DNA from: Agelas oroides
Lineage: Eukaryota > Porifera > Demospongiae > Agelasida > Agelasidae
Reading direction: 5' to 3'
Assembly (NCBI GenBank): GCA_949130485.1
Contig: OX422183.1
Location: forward strand, 29,369,316-29,433,315
Length of the DNA: 64,000 bases
In this document: piece by piece, positions 23,750-35,500 of the stretch
Layout: each line of letters begins with the position of its first letter
Numbering within the stretch: position 1 is the first letter of the stretch
The notes under the pieces: generated by a model
Told to the model about the DNA's origin: nothing
Database searches by the model: none
What the model saw: the letters and a program-made list of their open reading frames with translations, nothing else
Program-made: the position numbers and the translations under genes

Positions 23750-24955
23750 ATTATCTATGCTTAGCGTCACCAGTTAGCGCCATTACTCGGCGGATATCAA
23801 TGCAAAGCCTCCATGCGCGTTGGGAGGTGAAATGTTGAAACTTGCAATATGGCTGCGAGCAGTGCGAAAAATCTCTTACTCCCACTCAGTTCTTCTGAGT
23901 GATTAGTCTCGAAAGTCTCATTTGAAAAAGGTGTGGCTTGCAAGATTAGCTAACAATCTGAAAACCGCTGTGCAAAGGCCAGAAAAAGATGTCCATGAAA
24001 CTCTGTCGTCTGACCAACGAGAAGCATCGTTTTGGCCCAATAATGGTCTCAGAAGCAATCTCATAGCCTCGAAATTCCAAACAATTTTCTGGAGGACATG
24101 CATGCCCCAAAATCCCCCTAGCTATTTGTAACCTGACCACTTCAAATCTGATAACTAGAGGCTATACGGCCCCCTGTATACTCTCCTGCAGTAACTGCTC
24201 TTTACAAAAAGTGGCAAAACAATTCTCTCAACGGGGTCGTTTGCACACGACCTGACGGTGAATCGAATCCTACATAGTTACCGAATCACACATCATACTT
24301 ATGACACATTTTTACGTCAAACTTTGACCCCTACACAACAACTTCAATACTATAAATGTCTGCACAGATCGTGGCGTTTAGGCCACACAAAGTAGATTCA
24401 CAGTTTATCGTCAGCAAATTTTCTATTTTCCATGAGGGAGGGAGGTCATTATTCATTATAAATTTTCATAGGATAACCACCATGAAAAACATGATGTAAC
24501 ATAAGAAAAACCACAAACAGGAAATCATTACAAACCACAAAATAGAGAAAGAACACAGCAGGAGTAAAGGTGTACACACATAAGAACATGGAAACATCAC
24601 ACCATTTACAATATTAAATACATATGCATGTCTTAGACACACTAAAGTATAATCAGAGAGTCGGTAGACTCTCTATGTAGGGATGGCGGCGACGCGTAAT
24701 ATATGCAATACTTAAGCAAAAGCGGTATAACTTCACCTCAAATGCGCTGAAGCTTATTTAAGCGCCCAGGCTTCCTCTTTGAGTGCCTTTGTGATCAGCA
24801 AAACTCATATAGTTGCCCAAAAGCCACGCGGAAGATAGCTAAACGCAAAAGTGTGCGGTAGCAAAAGTGCCATTTTTCGTCTTCTTTCTTTCTTTCTTTC
24901 TTTGTTCAGACCACTTGTCAAACGACGATAACTCGAAAACGGCTCAGGTACTTAC

Positions 24956-25105
24956 CTTGATTTTAGCACGAAATTGATCCTCGTCAGAGCACGCAGCTTC
25001 CCAACCACTCAGCGACTTCATAGCTTCAATTTTACTGTGGTCAAGAAAGCTGTCCTCAACACTGCCCGGCTGCTGTCCGTTGCGAAGGACGCCATTTTCT
25101 AATCT
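24956..25105 (-). CDS. possible exon inside the 5-kb transposon
   Basis: An open minus-strand stretch coding EDSFLDHSKIEAMKSLSGWE and ending in a good donor (AAG|GTAAGT at 24956/24955). It may belong to a second transposon gene. No partner exon was identified. Confidence 0.3.
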
Positions 25106-25125
25106 TGTACGCATGCGCATATCCA

Positions 25126-25177
25126 GTCTTGTTCCCAAACCAATAACCACGGTCATTGGTTTGGGAACGAGACTAGT
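25126..25177. mobile_element. 52-bp hairpin resembling the TAGCCTCGTTCCCAGG family
   Basis: AGTCTTGTTCCCAAACCAAT faces ATTGGTTTGGGAACGAGACT. It has the family core TCGTTCCCA but no clear 9-bp duplication. Confidence 0.5.
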
Positions 25178-25586
25178 GCACGCGTGAAATCGCGCGCGTT
25201 GACCGGCACGGTCTCTTTTCGTGGTTGTGGGGAAGGCTTGTGGACATCACATAGGTAAGGCGCTGCATTTAGTTGCTTACTTATAGCTGCACTACAAAAT
25301 ACAGCTTTAGTAACGCCGGTCAGCTTTTATGCTCTGTCGGTACAGTTTTCTGTGCTGGTCAGTCGTCATGTGATCGGAAAAACCAGGAAATCGGATTCAC
25401 AAAGGGCTCGAAATCTGGTACAGAGAGTGGTTAGCCCTTTATCGCAATCCAGCTGGTATATTATATGCTTGGAACCACTACTAGACTGTCAATGCTGCTT
25501 CAAGTTCTAGGGTTATGGTTACACTTGACAGAAACATTCTTCTTAGGCTTAGGTCTAACTGTGATTGAGCAAAAAAGTACAGAAAC

Positions 25587-26262
25587 AAGACTTTAAAAAC
25601 ATTCAAAATGTAAAAAGATGTAGGGATGGCATGCCAAAAAGTATGCAAACAAGGTAGGGATGATATAATAGTGAAGGTAAATTTACGAAGGCCTATCCCT
25701 ACATCTTTTTACATTACAGTTGCAAACTAATGTGAAAACGATCCAGGGATGAGGCTTTGTAAATTTACCTTCACTATTATATCATCCCTACCTTCATAGG
25801 CGTGCACAGCAGTAGAGGGTTGGGGGGGCGAAGCATGCACAAAATTTATGATGTGCGGCACCACCACTCAGAGTAGAAGCTGAACGTCCGCTTGACGAAG
25901 GGACTGAGTGGGTTGTTGGTTGTTCGACGTGGATTCCTGGGCTGTTGCTCCTTCAACTGAATCAATGAACTCCTGGGCTGCTGCTCCTTCGACTGGATGA
26001 GTGGACTTCTCTCTGTCTTGAGTTACAAAGACGTACTTTGCTAGCTGTGGCCGTGTAGATAACGTGAGCATAGCATGGCGTCCGCCGGCGTCCGCCCCGC
26101 GACCAGGCCAGACGCCCCACCCCTCAGCTCCCCGGGCGGTTTGGGGGGGCGTACGCCCCCCTCCGTCCCCCCGTAGTACCGCCAGTGCCTACCTTGTTTG
26201 CATACTTTTTGGCATGCCATCCCTACATCTTTTTACATTTTGAATGTTTTCTAAGTCTTTGT
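25587..26262. mobile_element. palindromic MITE, split by a later insertion
   Basis: Left arm (about 25587-25690) and right part (25755-25794 plus 26188-26262) are inverted: AAACATTCAAAATGTAAAAA and ATGTAGGGATGGCATGCC reappear as complements. It lies at the 3' end of the transposase region. Confidence 0.75.
25795..26187. mobile_element. 393-bp hAT-like MITE nested in the palindrome
   Basis: Ends CATAGGCGTG and the complement of CACTGGCGGT, flanked by perfect 8-bp duplications CCTACCTT (25787-25794, 26188-26195), the usual hAT length. GC-rich interior without a transposase. Confidence 0.78.
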
Positions 26263-29200
26263 ACATAGTATGATTTGCAGTACCAAATATGAACTTACAG
26301 ATACATGTTTAGTCCTGCTTTTTCTTGTTGCTTTACCTCTTGTGATTCTGGGTTGAGATTCACATTCCTTGCAGTAAGGAAACGCTCCCTCTTCTATGTC
26401 AGTAACTAGGTTCTCAGTATCACCACAGTGAATACAAAGCATGTCTTCAGGATATGCAGCATAGTACAATCTTTCGATTTCGTCAGAGCAACAGTGGGAG
26501 CGAACTTCCACACATGTCAAATAGTCTGGTAAGTCCACATCATTCAGAGTTGCACCGCAGGAATATGACAAATCACCAACAATTTTCTGAAGTTAATGTT
26601 GCTGATGTAGAGAAAGCTTTCTCTTTGAAAACATCAACCGCCATTTGTTGCACTCCCCACACTGTATAACAACACCGACATTAGTAGCATGTTGTTTTGA
26701 GGTACTGTATGAAAGTGATTTTTGTTTCTTAGCTTTCAGGGATGGACGATCCTTTTCTGTTGTAATTTTTTCATACACTTCACTAAAAGGAAGGTAATGT
26801 CCATCTTCACCGAGAAGAGGATCAGGCAAAAATCTCAAAGCTGAGAATACTGTCGCATCCATACGTAACGGGAGACAGATTTTACAGGATTCTTTTCCAC
26901 ACTTCTTGATGCAAAATGAATAATGTCTCAGTTGACAGCAGTGGTCAAAAAATTCCTTGAGCTTAGGTCTTATAGACTTTGTACTGTCTGACAGTTGCAC
27001 TGTATCATCAATCTGTAACAATACCTCCCAGAAATCTTCGATCTCCTTATCATCAGCACTATCAACAGGAATGAAGTTCTCACCTTTGAGCTGAAGCCTG
27101 CTGGTGATCTCTCGCAAAAGCTGTATTGGAGGCTTCATACTTTCTTTGACCTCTTCTTTGCATTTTGAAGTAGCCTTTCATACTTCCTCAAGGTTATGTG
27201 CATTCTTGACACTTCTTTCGAAATCACTGCTGCCTTCTTTTCTCATGATACCAACACACTGCAAGCCCAAATTAACAATGCTCATTATTCTCTCGACTGG
27301 GTTCTTCCAAGAGTGGCATGGTGCCGTTCTACCAGCAATTAAAAGAACAAGGTTCAAGTTACGAAACAATGCAATGAGGCTCATTTGAACGCTTAAATAG
27401 GTGAGCCTATGATCAGGGCCACCGTCTGTGTACACAAATAAAACAGATTTTGAACCGATTTGTGGAACAAGAATGGAATGCAGCTCTGTAGCATGATGTA
27501 ATGAGCTGGATGGTTCATAAACAGCATCCTTGTATGCAACATAAACCTTGCCTTCATACCAGGAATGCTCAATGCTCTCAGGGATATTGATCAACAATGA
27601 AACACTTGGAATTATAGAAAATTTGCAGAAGTCATGATCCCCAACTTCAAATGACTCATTCTTGCTTACTACTACATGTCTGCCTCGTTCAGCAGCAGCC
27701 ACCGGATAACCAGGTTCCCCACATTTTATTCGGTGTTTGTCATCAAGGCAAACAAAGGATGACAGATCTTTGTAGGTGATAGCATACTCTCGCATGTACC
27801 GAAATAACGCAGCGCAGTAGTGAGAATCCATATGTTCACGTCTGAACTGTCTCTTCTTTACCATCATCTTTACTGGAAACTGTGATTTGTACTGTGAGGC
27901 AGTCTTTGCACGCGCATTTTTAAGAAAAAACTGAAGGCGTACCCACTGTTCGGAGGGTATTGGTTCACCAGGACACATCTTGGATACTTCATCAATTAAA
28001 TCTCTCACTGAAATAGCTTTTGCCATGTATGTTACCAAACCATGGCGATGATCTTGTACTGCTGTAGATTCATTGCGATATAGCTTCATTTTTTCCCAAA
28101 AAGATGCAAATTTGTCACCCTTGTGGCCATTATTTTCCCTCAGGTCAATCAGCAAATCAGGATCTTCCATTTCTAGAGCCTCATGTAATCTTGCATCCAA
28201 TTCTTTTTCAGAAGTAGTTAAACTGGCACTTTGATCTCCAGTTGCTTGTCTGTAGAATTCTCGAAGAAGCGATAAGTTTGAAGAGCGTGAAATCAACCCA
28301 AATCGAGATATTAATTGCTTCTTGAGGTAATGATGATGATAGACGGGTGCATCTGTCTGAACCTTGGACACAAGACGCTGATTCTCTAGCTTGCAAAGCT
28401 GTTTCCATGGTAACATGTGGTGGTAGACCCCATAAAAAGTGATAGTTACCAATTGGACTTCCTACTGAATATGTGCATAGTACACATGCCTTAGATAATC
28501 CATTTTTCAGATGTTGGATGTACATGTATCGCTTTTTGCGGTCCACAGGGACAAAGTCGCCAACACAAATCATCTCATAGGGCTGCTTGCCACAAATCTC
28601 ATCATTTATTTGTTTGAGAGAATCATGAGGAGTAGGATTAATCAGTAGAAGAATGATGGATGTGTTTTCTGCAACAGGTGACTGGTCGCTACGATTATGA
28701 TCACTTAGCCTGCTCTTTCAAGTAGCTGATATATTGATCCAATGACTTGGCTAAGGCTTCTGTAGCATCTTTTATTGGTTTCCACTGATTTGTACTCATC
28801 CAAGAATACAATAAAGCATCGTATAGTGCTGCTGTATGTGAAATGAGTTGGTCACGGCTCAAATTGGTGTGGGTGCATTTACGGTGCTTCGACATTTCTG
28901 GTAAGTTGTAGCCATTGAAGGGACGAAACAGATCAGGAATCACACAACCACGACTTGCAAGAGTATCCTCGTGTCCGTCAAGTTACCACAAAACTGATGT
29001 GAGGGTAGTGACAAAACATTTTCCCGAATTTACTTCTCCCTCGGTCCACTTGAGCCCTTTGCTATCCAATAAAGCAATTAAATCGTTGAAAAGCTTGTCC
29101 TTCTTATTTTTTTCAGTGATTCTTTCTGGTAGTCTTGGCCTACACAGCTGCCTTTGGGTACTTATCATAATTTCATACGCATTCTTTACGGGATCAATGC

Positions 29201-29333
29201 CTGAATGTACCCCAGCCTTCAAAGACTGGAAGAAGTCAGAAAATTTATGACTGGGGTTGCTGACAGTGACAATGGACCACGGGACGACAGTGTGGGTAGG
29301 GGAGACCACGCTTACTGACACCAAATCGGCCAT
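26251..29333 (-). pseudogene. decayed DDE-type transposase-like gene
   Basis: Reads from 29333 down to 26251 in mostly one frame, interrupted by in-frame stops at 28983, 27178 and 26593, and by a frameshift and stop near 28701. The 424-codon central piece (28452-27178) contains CLDDKHRIKCGEPGYP, then FVYTDGGPDHRL, then WKNPVERIMSIVN, which I read as the D, D and E of an RNase H-fold transposase core. Downstream pieces have clustered Cys motifs (KKCGKESCKIC, QCGECNKWR, CIHCGD, PYCKECES) suggesting zinc binding. A possible 67-base intron near 28420-28490 would join the frames there. Similar uncharacterised proteins exist in invertebrate genomes as far as I recall, but I cannot name a family. 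The stops make activity unlikely. Confidence 0.7.
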
Positions 29334-29583
29334 TTTTAGCTATCAGCCTATCTATCTGCTCACTTGACCTTTAACATTCAACCACGTGTTCGTTGTAAGG
29401 TCACGTGATCAAATAATGACATATTCCAAACTGTGAATCTACTTTGTGTGGCCTTAATATCCACAGCCATACTCTGAGATGGCAAGGGAACCCTCTCCCA
29501 TTCGACATGGCAAGTAGAGGCGAAATTTTATTATCGGGACCGATTTATTCTCGGATCCCAGACTTCAAAGATCTAAGCCCGGT

Positions 29584-29697
29584 TAGCCTCGTTCCCAGGC
29601 CCCGCCCAGCTTTCCGTCGCTAATTAATACCAGGCTCTCCCCGCTTTACCGTACTAATAAGCGACGGAAAGCTGGGCGGGGCCTGGGAACGAGGCTA
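29584..29697. mobile_element. 114-bp MITE with perfect 9-bp target duplication
   Basis: Perfect 38-base arms starting TAGCCTCGTTCCCAGGCCCC and ending GGCCTGGGAACGAGGCTA. The flanks 29575-29583 and 29698-29706 are both AAGCCCGGT. The best-preserved copy of the family in this window. Confidence 0.92.
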
Positions 29698-29748
29698 AAG
29701 CCCGGTAACAACAGTGCCAGATCATCGGAGCAACAAGACATGCAGGCG

Positions 29749-30265
29749 CAGTGGCGTAGGAACTGTAGCGGCCATAGCGACTTAATATTCATAACCTGCA
29801 TGCTATAAGTTAGCTCAAGCTAGCCTAGTTCTCTGGGAGCGAGGCTAAGGTCAAGCAGCCTCTTCGTTACATCAGTCTCATATGCAGTTACATGCGTACA
29901 TTTCCGATTAAAGTACACTATAAGGTGATCTAAATCTTGGCAGTGAGATGGCTCGGTACGAAGCTAATGCAGATTTTACAAAGAGACTACTACAAGCGAC
30001 GAAAGCTAGCCGGGCGGTCTCCTGGGAACGATGACGAAGTGAGTATATTCTTTTTTCCACATAAATTGAATATTGTATACTGGAGAGTTGGTAAGGTCTG
30101 AGAACGAGGCTAGAACATTATACACCGTTGAAAAAAGGCTTTATTTTGCAGTCTAAAGGTGCACACTTTGAAAAAATCGCCGCCGCGCTACTTTCCATTT
30201 CTTTAGCAGCGCTTCGCGCGGCACAGCATGGCCTCTACACTTCAAATTTGCTTCCTACGCCTATG
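29749..30265. mobile_element. 517-bp MITE with 5-bp target duplication AGGCG
   Basis: Ends CAGTGGCGTAGGAAC and CTTCCTACGCCTATG. The flanks 29744-29748 and 30266-30270 are both AGGCG. Same family type as 31051-31562 and 57135-57653. The interior has no transposase. Confidence 0.8.
29821..29847. mobile_element. 27-bp minimal member of the TAGCCTCG MITE family
   Basis: TAGCCTAGTTC and GCGAGGCTA with almost nothing between. The flanks AGCTCAAGC and AGGTCAAGC match at 8 of 9 bases. Nested in the 517-bp element. Confidence 0.5.
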
Positions 30266-30519
30266 AGGCGCTGGGATAGTTTTCGATACCCGAGACTGTT
30301 GTAGCACGCGGTGATAGAAAATCATGTCCAGAAATACTCATTAATTGTAAAACAACGAATAACTTTTTTCCGCCTCCTCCGGAAAAGAAAGACAATAGTT
30401 CTCGCCTTTCCATTGGCTTTGCATGCGAGCCCATACCGTGCTGCAGCAGTTACAAAATTTGGCTAGCGACGATATAATACATGGTTATCAGACTTGTCCG
30501 CTAGTAGAATTTTTTTTCC

Positions 30520-30910
30520 GAGAATATGTGCTTGAACGGATGCAATGTTTCGTTTGCTGAATCCAGGGTAGAAGAGTGTTTGGAGTTGAATTTCAGGTAT
30601 GTTGATTATCAAACATTAGCGCACCTATCCTACAGCTCTTATCATTTATGTCTGCTGGATCTCTGTGCGCGCAACAAGAGCGAAACGTTTCTTAAGTGTC
30701 CGAGTATCAATTAACGCCTCTAAAAGGCCTAAGGCTGGTCGACGTCGTGAGAGAGCCAAGTCTCTCTCTCGTGTGTGGTGCAAGGCTGTTAAAGACGGAA
30801 AAGATGAAGCAATCCTCCGGGAGTGTCTGACTCAGTGCACTTTTCCTTTCCAGTCCGGGCAAATCGGATCCGCTAGCGATTTTGATCCGCTTCCGGATCA
30901 ATTTTACTAG
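30520..30910 (+). other. open frames of unknown origin
   Basis: Two overlapping plus-strand frames, 30526-30714 and 30665-30910. The second is basic (RPKAGRRRERAKSLSRVW) and ends FDPLPDQFY. No family recognised and no splice context found. Confidence 0.25.
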
Positions 30911-31050
30911 CGTCCTTCGGCGCGAAATCGAAACTGACTTACAGTATGATGTCATGTATCATTAGCGTCGTTCCCAGTTAATGTTTATGGATAAATATGC
31001 GTGTAAAAATACTCTGCATTTGCTGCAAAAGATTCATTCGCTAGCTACTA

Positions 31051-31562
31051 CAGGGCCGTAGGAGCAGGTCCGGCAGGTCCGGCGGCCGCCGGACCAATAT
31101 TCTGGCAACCAACCCGCGCAAAAATGCCGTATGAGCTTCGGCGGGTTGTTCAATTCTTGCTCCAAGAGTAGCTACGCTAGCAGGGAGCTCGGATGACAGC
31201 TGTCATCCACAAGATTTCTGTTGGGGCTGGAGGCAAGCACGCTTTGTCGCCTGAAGAAAGTCCCCGTCGAAGCGTAAGTTTTGTGAAGCTACAATAGACC
31301 GCGAATATGTGTGCTATTACGGCGGCGAAGACAATAAAGAACGGCTCATTTTCAAGCGTAACTGCTGCAACCGAATCGTTAGGACTCAGCGACAACGGCT
31401 TCAATGCGGCCTAAAAAGTAATTTGAGAGCAGTAACATTCTAGGGGTGGGATACCGGGCCGCGGGTGGGGGGGAGGCGAAGTGGGCGTGCCCCAGAATAT
31501 TATGCGCGCGCTTTGCGCTGTAATACGGCCGGACCATTTCAAATTTGCTTCCTACGGGCCTG
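31051..31562. mobile_element. 512-bp MITE with 5-bp target duplication TACTA
   Basis: Ends CAGGGCCGTAGGAGC and GCTTCCTACGGGCCTG. TACTA on both sides (31046-31050, 31563-31567). GC-rich interior with CCGGCCGC-type motifs. Confidence 0.8.
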
Positions 31563-31569
31563 TACTAAC

Positions 31570-32500
31570 AGGTTCTGGTCTACCTGCAAAAAAGCGAGAA
31601 GTATCTACAATGAGTGTAAGTCTTCTAGCTGACATTCACCGTTGTATTGGGCGTGTGAGTCAAGCGGAAGTTGTATATTAAAACTGTTGGAGGTCTCTTT
31701 AGCCCCGGTCCTTTTCAGGCAGTAAGTATGGTCTCGGTAGTTAGTTAGACCACAGAAGAAGTGCTTAATGGTGATACGTAGGGCTGCTGTTGTTGTTAGC
31801 GCCTGCATAAATGAGCTATAGGGTAAAAGCCTGCCAGAGCCCAAGTTATAAACTCTAAAGGGTTACTGGAGGGTTTTTATTAAGGCTAACTTAAAATGAG
31901 TTTTTAAAACAGTGTGTGCAACTCCCCTGCTCTGGATAGCTACACGCATCATTTGTGCAGTTTGATGTTGGCAATCAGTCAGGCATGAATATCGTAAGGA
32001 TTCGTAAACGTTGGTAGCTGAAGTAAAAAGGCAGGGCTTTTGCTATGGCCATGAACGGTGAAACAAAACGAGACAAAACAATAGCTAGAGCAACACGAAA
32101 TGGTGCACTTCTGTTCAAAATATAACTTGCTGGTATTCACACAGACTATGTACAGTTAGAGGTCAACAGTAAATCTGCATCAAGAAAGAGTCATGCCGAG
32201 TGGTTTCTCTGACTCCTAACGTTTTAGAGCATCTTGCCTTACCTGTAAATAATTGCATTTCTGATGAACTACGTAGAGGAAAGCAACTGTTTTCTAAACC
32301 TCACTTTCCTATCCTTTTGTTACATGATTCCAAATGCATGTAAACACATAGGTACAAAGAATATTTAAGAAGATTTAAAAGAGGTGTTAAAAAGGTTTTG
32401 TGGCACCATACCATATACAGCAACTGGGTTCTACACCATTAATTTTGTAGTGTATGTTATTCCTAATAATGACATGATAGGTTAACTCTCTTATCCACAG
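31570..32500. other. no gene recognised; expected 5' end of receptor gene 2
   Basis: The initiating exon of receptor gene 2 should lie here or further left. ATGAGCTATAGG followed by GTAAAA near 31811 is one weak phase-0 candidate. I see no clear promoter motif. Confidence 0.3.
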
Positions 32501-32552
32501 GTTCTTCTTCTATCACAGTCTCTCATACTTGCCATACTTATACACTGCCCAG
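32501..32552 (+). CDS. gene 2 leader exon (signal-peptide core)
   Basis: Between TTATCCACAG and GTGAGA lies an open 52-base exon coding VLLLSQSLILAILIHCPG, a hydrophobic core ending in a plausible cleavage region. Phase 0 to 1, so it joins exactly to the phase-1 Ig exon at 34860. It has no ATG, so a small upstream exon is required. Confidence 0.55.
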
Positions 32553-35500
32553 GTGAGAATAAGAATTAATTAACATGCTCATTGTAACTCGACAACTTTT
32601 ATATCCAATTAAGTGCAATTCATCAGCATGGTCAGCCTCGTCCCCAGGCCCCTTCCCCCCTCCTCCCCTCCCCCCTCCCCCGGCCCCCCACTTATGGTTT
32701 CATCTCTCTTGTATAAAGCATAACTAGTAAGAATACAATGAATACTGTCTAGAGTAAATATCATACATGAATATATTCAAACTTCCACCCATTGTTTGAC
32801 ACAAACATGCATGCAATAACAAAATGACAATATAGGCATTGTATGCCAAAAGGTAGGGATGATGTAAAAGGGATGGTAAACATACAAAGTCCCATCCTTA
32901 CATCACCCTTTACAGTTATGTTTCCTGCAGTGAGTGATTTTCGCACTTGTGGTTTGATCTCTCTTGTTTTTGATGTCCAACAATACGCGAATGGTATACT
33001 GCCTAGAGTGAATATCACTCACTAGTACTCAGAGTTCCACTCAGTGTCTGACACAAACATGCAATAAAAAATTTCAATGAAAAACAATGTAGGGATGGTA
33101 TGCTAAAAGTATACAAACAAGGTAGGGATGATGCAAAAGTGATGATCAACATACAAAGTCCCATCCTTACATCTTTTTCACCCTATACAGTTATATTTCC
33201 TGCACTACAGAGAGTGATTTTCACTAGCACTTGTGGTTTAATCTCTCTTGTTTTCAATATCCCAATAAAGCATAAATAGTAAGAATACAATGAGTACTGC
33301 CCAGAGTAAATATCAGACATGAATATATTCAAAGTTCCACCCATTGTCTGACACAAACATGCAATAACAAAATGAACCAAAATAACAATGAGAAACAACA
33401 TAATTTATATAATGCCAAAAAGTATACAAACAAGGTAGGGATGATGCAAAAGTGATGATCAACATACAGAGTCCCATCCTTACATCTTTTTCACCCTATA
33501 GAGTTATGTTTCCTGCACTGCAGTGCGTAATTTTCGCACTTATGGTTTCATCTTTTGTGTTCCAAAGTATGAATATTAAAATCTGCCTAGAGTGAATATC
33601 ACTCACTTTCAGAGTTCCACCCATTGTCTGACACTAACATGCAACGCCACAATGAATACCGTATAACTGGAAAAATTGGCGGTCAAGCTTTAAATTTGGT
33701 GGTTTGGCTCCAAACCGGGGGTAAAATAATATTCTGGGGGAATTTAGAATTGGCGGTGGCGCCCCACCACCGTATTACGATATCATCATATTGCAACGTT
33801 CAAAGTAGGCGGAGAGTAGGTGAGCAGCTGCACTGACTGTCAGAGTGAAAATAGCAATAGAGTGCACTGACTGTCAGAGTGAAAATATATAGCAATAGAG
33901 AACTACAAATTGGATTTGTAATAAAGGACACCACCTTTATCATGTGTATAGTCGTTGTACTTGCCCCCGTTGTCGGTGTCTTGGCCTTGGAAGATTAGCG
34001 TAGTAGGCTGTCTTTCACGCGTTCATTCACTAGCTTGATCTCTTTGTCAGTGATCTGTTCATCAGGGAGCGTTGCCGGCTCTCGCTTGAGGTAGTTGAAC
34101 AATGCCATCAGTTTGCAAACTTACATGAAGTAAAACAACAGTGTGCTAGCGCCGAGCTTGCTACAGCTGGCATAGAGGGGCGGGCCGAACGTTTTAGGAT
34201 TCACTTTCGACTTAGTCTCTGGACGGCAATGCATCTGCGCGTGCGCCGTACCACACCCTTTAGACCCTTGAGAAGGGCGTGTTGCGAGAAAAACGACTGC
34301 CAAGAACGACTGCAGTTGGAAACAGAACTATTCCTCAGATGATTTTTAACGACAAAGAACTTTAGCCTATAACTACAATGTACTTTCCAGTGAACTGTGA
34401 ACAAGACTGGAAAGTATTTGGCCACTGTTCAAGTTCTGTTGTCTCCTCCTAATAATTGCACTAACATAAAAATTTGCACTCTCTCCATGGCTCCACCCAC
34501 AGTCTGACCAAATCATCAACACACACAAAAACAAGTGAAATCTTTATGTATGGATTTGTCCTGGGACCACTTCAATTTCAACCCCCTCCTCCCCCTGTGT
34601 GCAAAAAATCAGACTGTAAGATCCTATAATATAATGTCTGTGTGTTCAAAAATGAACTCAAAAGTATGGCATTAAAAAACTAGGACTTTGGATTCAGCGT
34701 TTCTGAAATCCTTTACTGTGCATGTAAATCAAGATGACACCACAGAACTGTAAGTAAAACTTAGACATGTGTAGCTAAGAACTTGGGGATTAAGTAAAAG
34801 GGAGGCATATACTTGAGGGAGTATCTTAGCAATTGTCTATGATGTCTATTTCTCTCCAGGTGATGTTGCTGGACAGTTCACACCAGCTCCCGCCACCCGT
34901 CCTGGTGATACCTTCACCTTCAGGTGCACTGTTACTGGGAGCATGAATGGTGTCACAACCTGGAAAGTGGCTGGGAGCAGTGAATGTACTCTGGTACATA
35001 CATCAACGTTCCCCTCTGTTTGTGGTCTGAGTGATGCCTTCACATCTCAGCCTGGGAATGGTTTTGGAACAAGTGGTCCTTCATTCTCATCAACACTGAG
35101 TGGTACTGCAGTCTCTGCTCTGAATGGTACACCGGTTGAGTGTTTTGGACCAGCCAACAATGTTGACCAGGAAAACATGGTTGGAAACAGTTCCCTCCAG
35201 ATATTAGGTTAGTATCTGTTTATACTGAATGAGTTTGAAGGAGCAGATATTCTTATACAGGTGTATAACACAACCTCAAAATTGTTATGTACATTTGTGG
35301 TGTATGCAAGGATTGACTGGAACATCGCAGCAAAACATGAACAAATTTGGAGCTATATAACTCCAAGGCCATTGCCAAAAACTTTTCGTCTGCTGCCATC
35401 TAGGCAGCTAATGCAAATGCCCAAAGGCCTGACAAGAAAACAAAAGAATAGACAAAAAGTGAAATTTTCATCCGTAAAAAATTTGAGCAAACATATCAAC

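Larger units (their letters stand above)
24381..29453 (-). mobile_element. 5.07-kb DNA transposon with decayed DDE-type transposase gene
   Basis: Terminal inverted repeats GGCCACACAAAGTAGATTCA and its complement, flanked by TTA on both sides (24378-24380 and 29454-29456). The minus strand carries a long broken protein-coding region starting 120 bases inside the right end. Other transposons are nested in it. The 3-bp TTA duplication is shared with PIF/Harbinger (TWA), but the protein is not a Harbinger transposase I recognise, so the superfamily is left open; the four-base view TTTA/TTAA would also allow a TTAA-type element. Confidence 0.82.
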
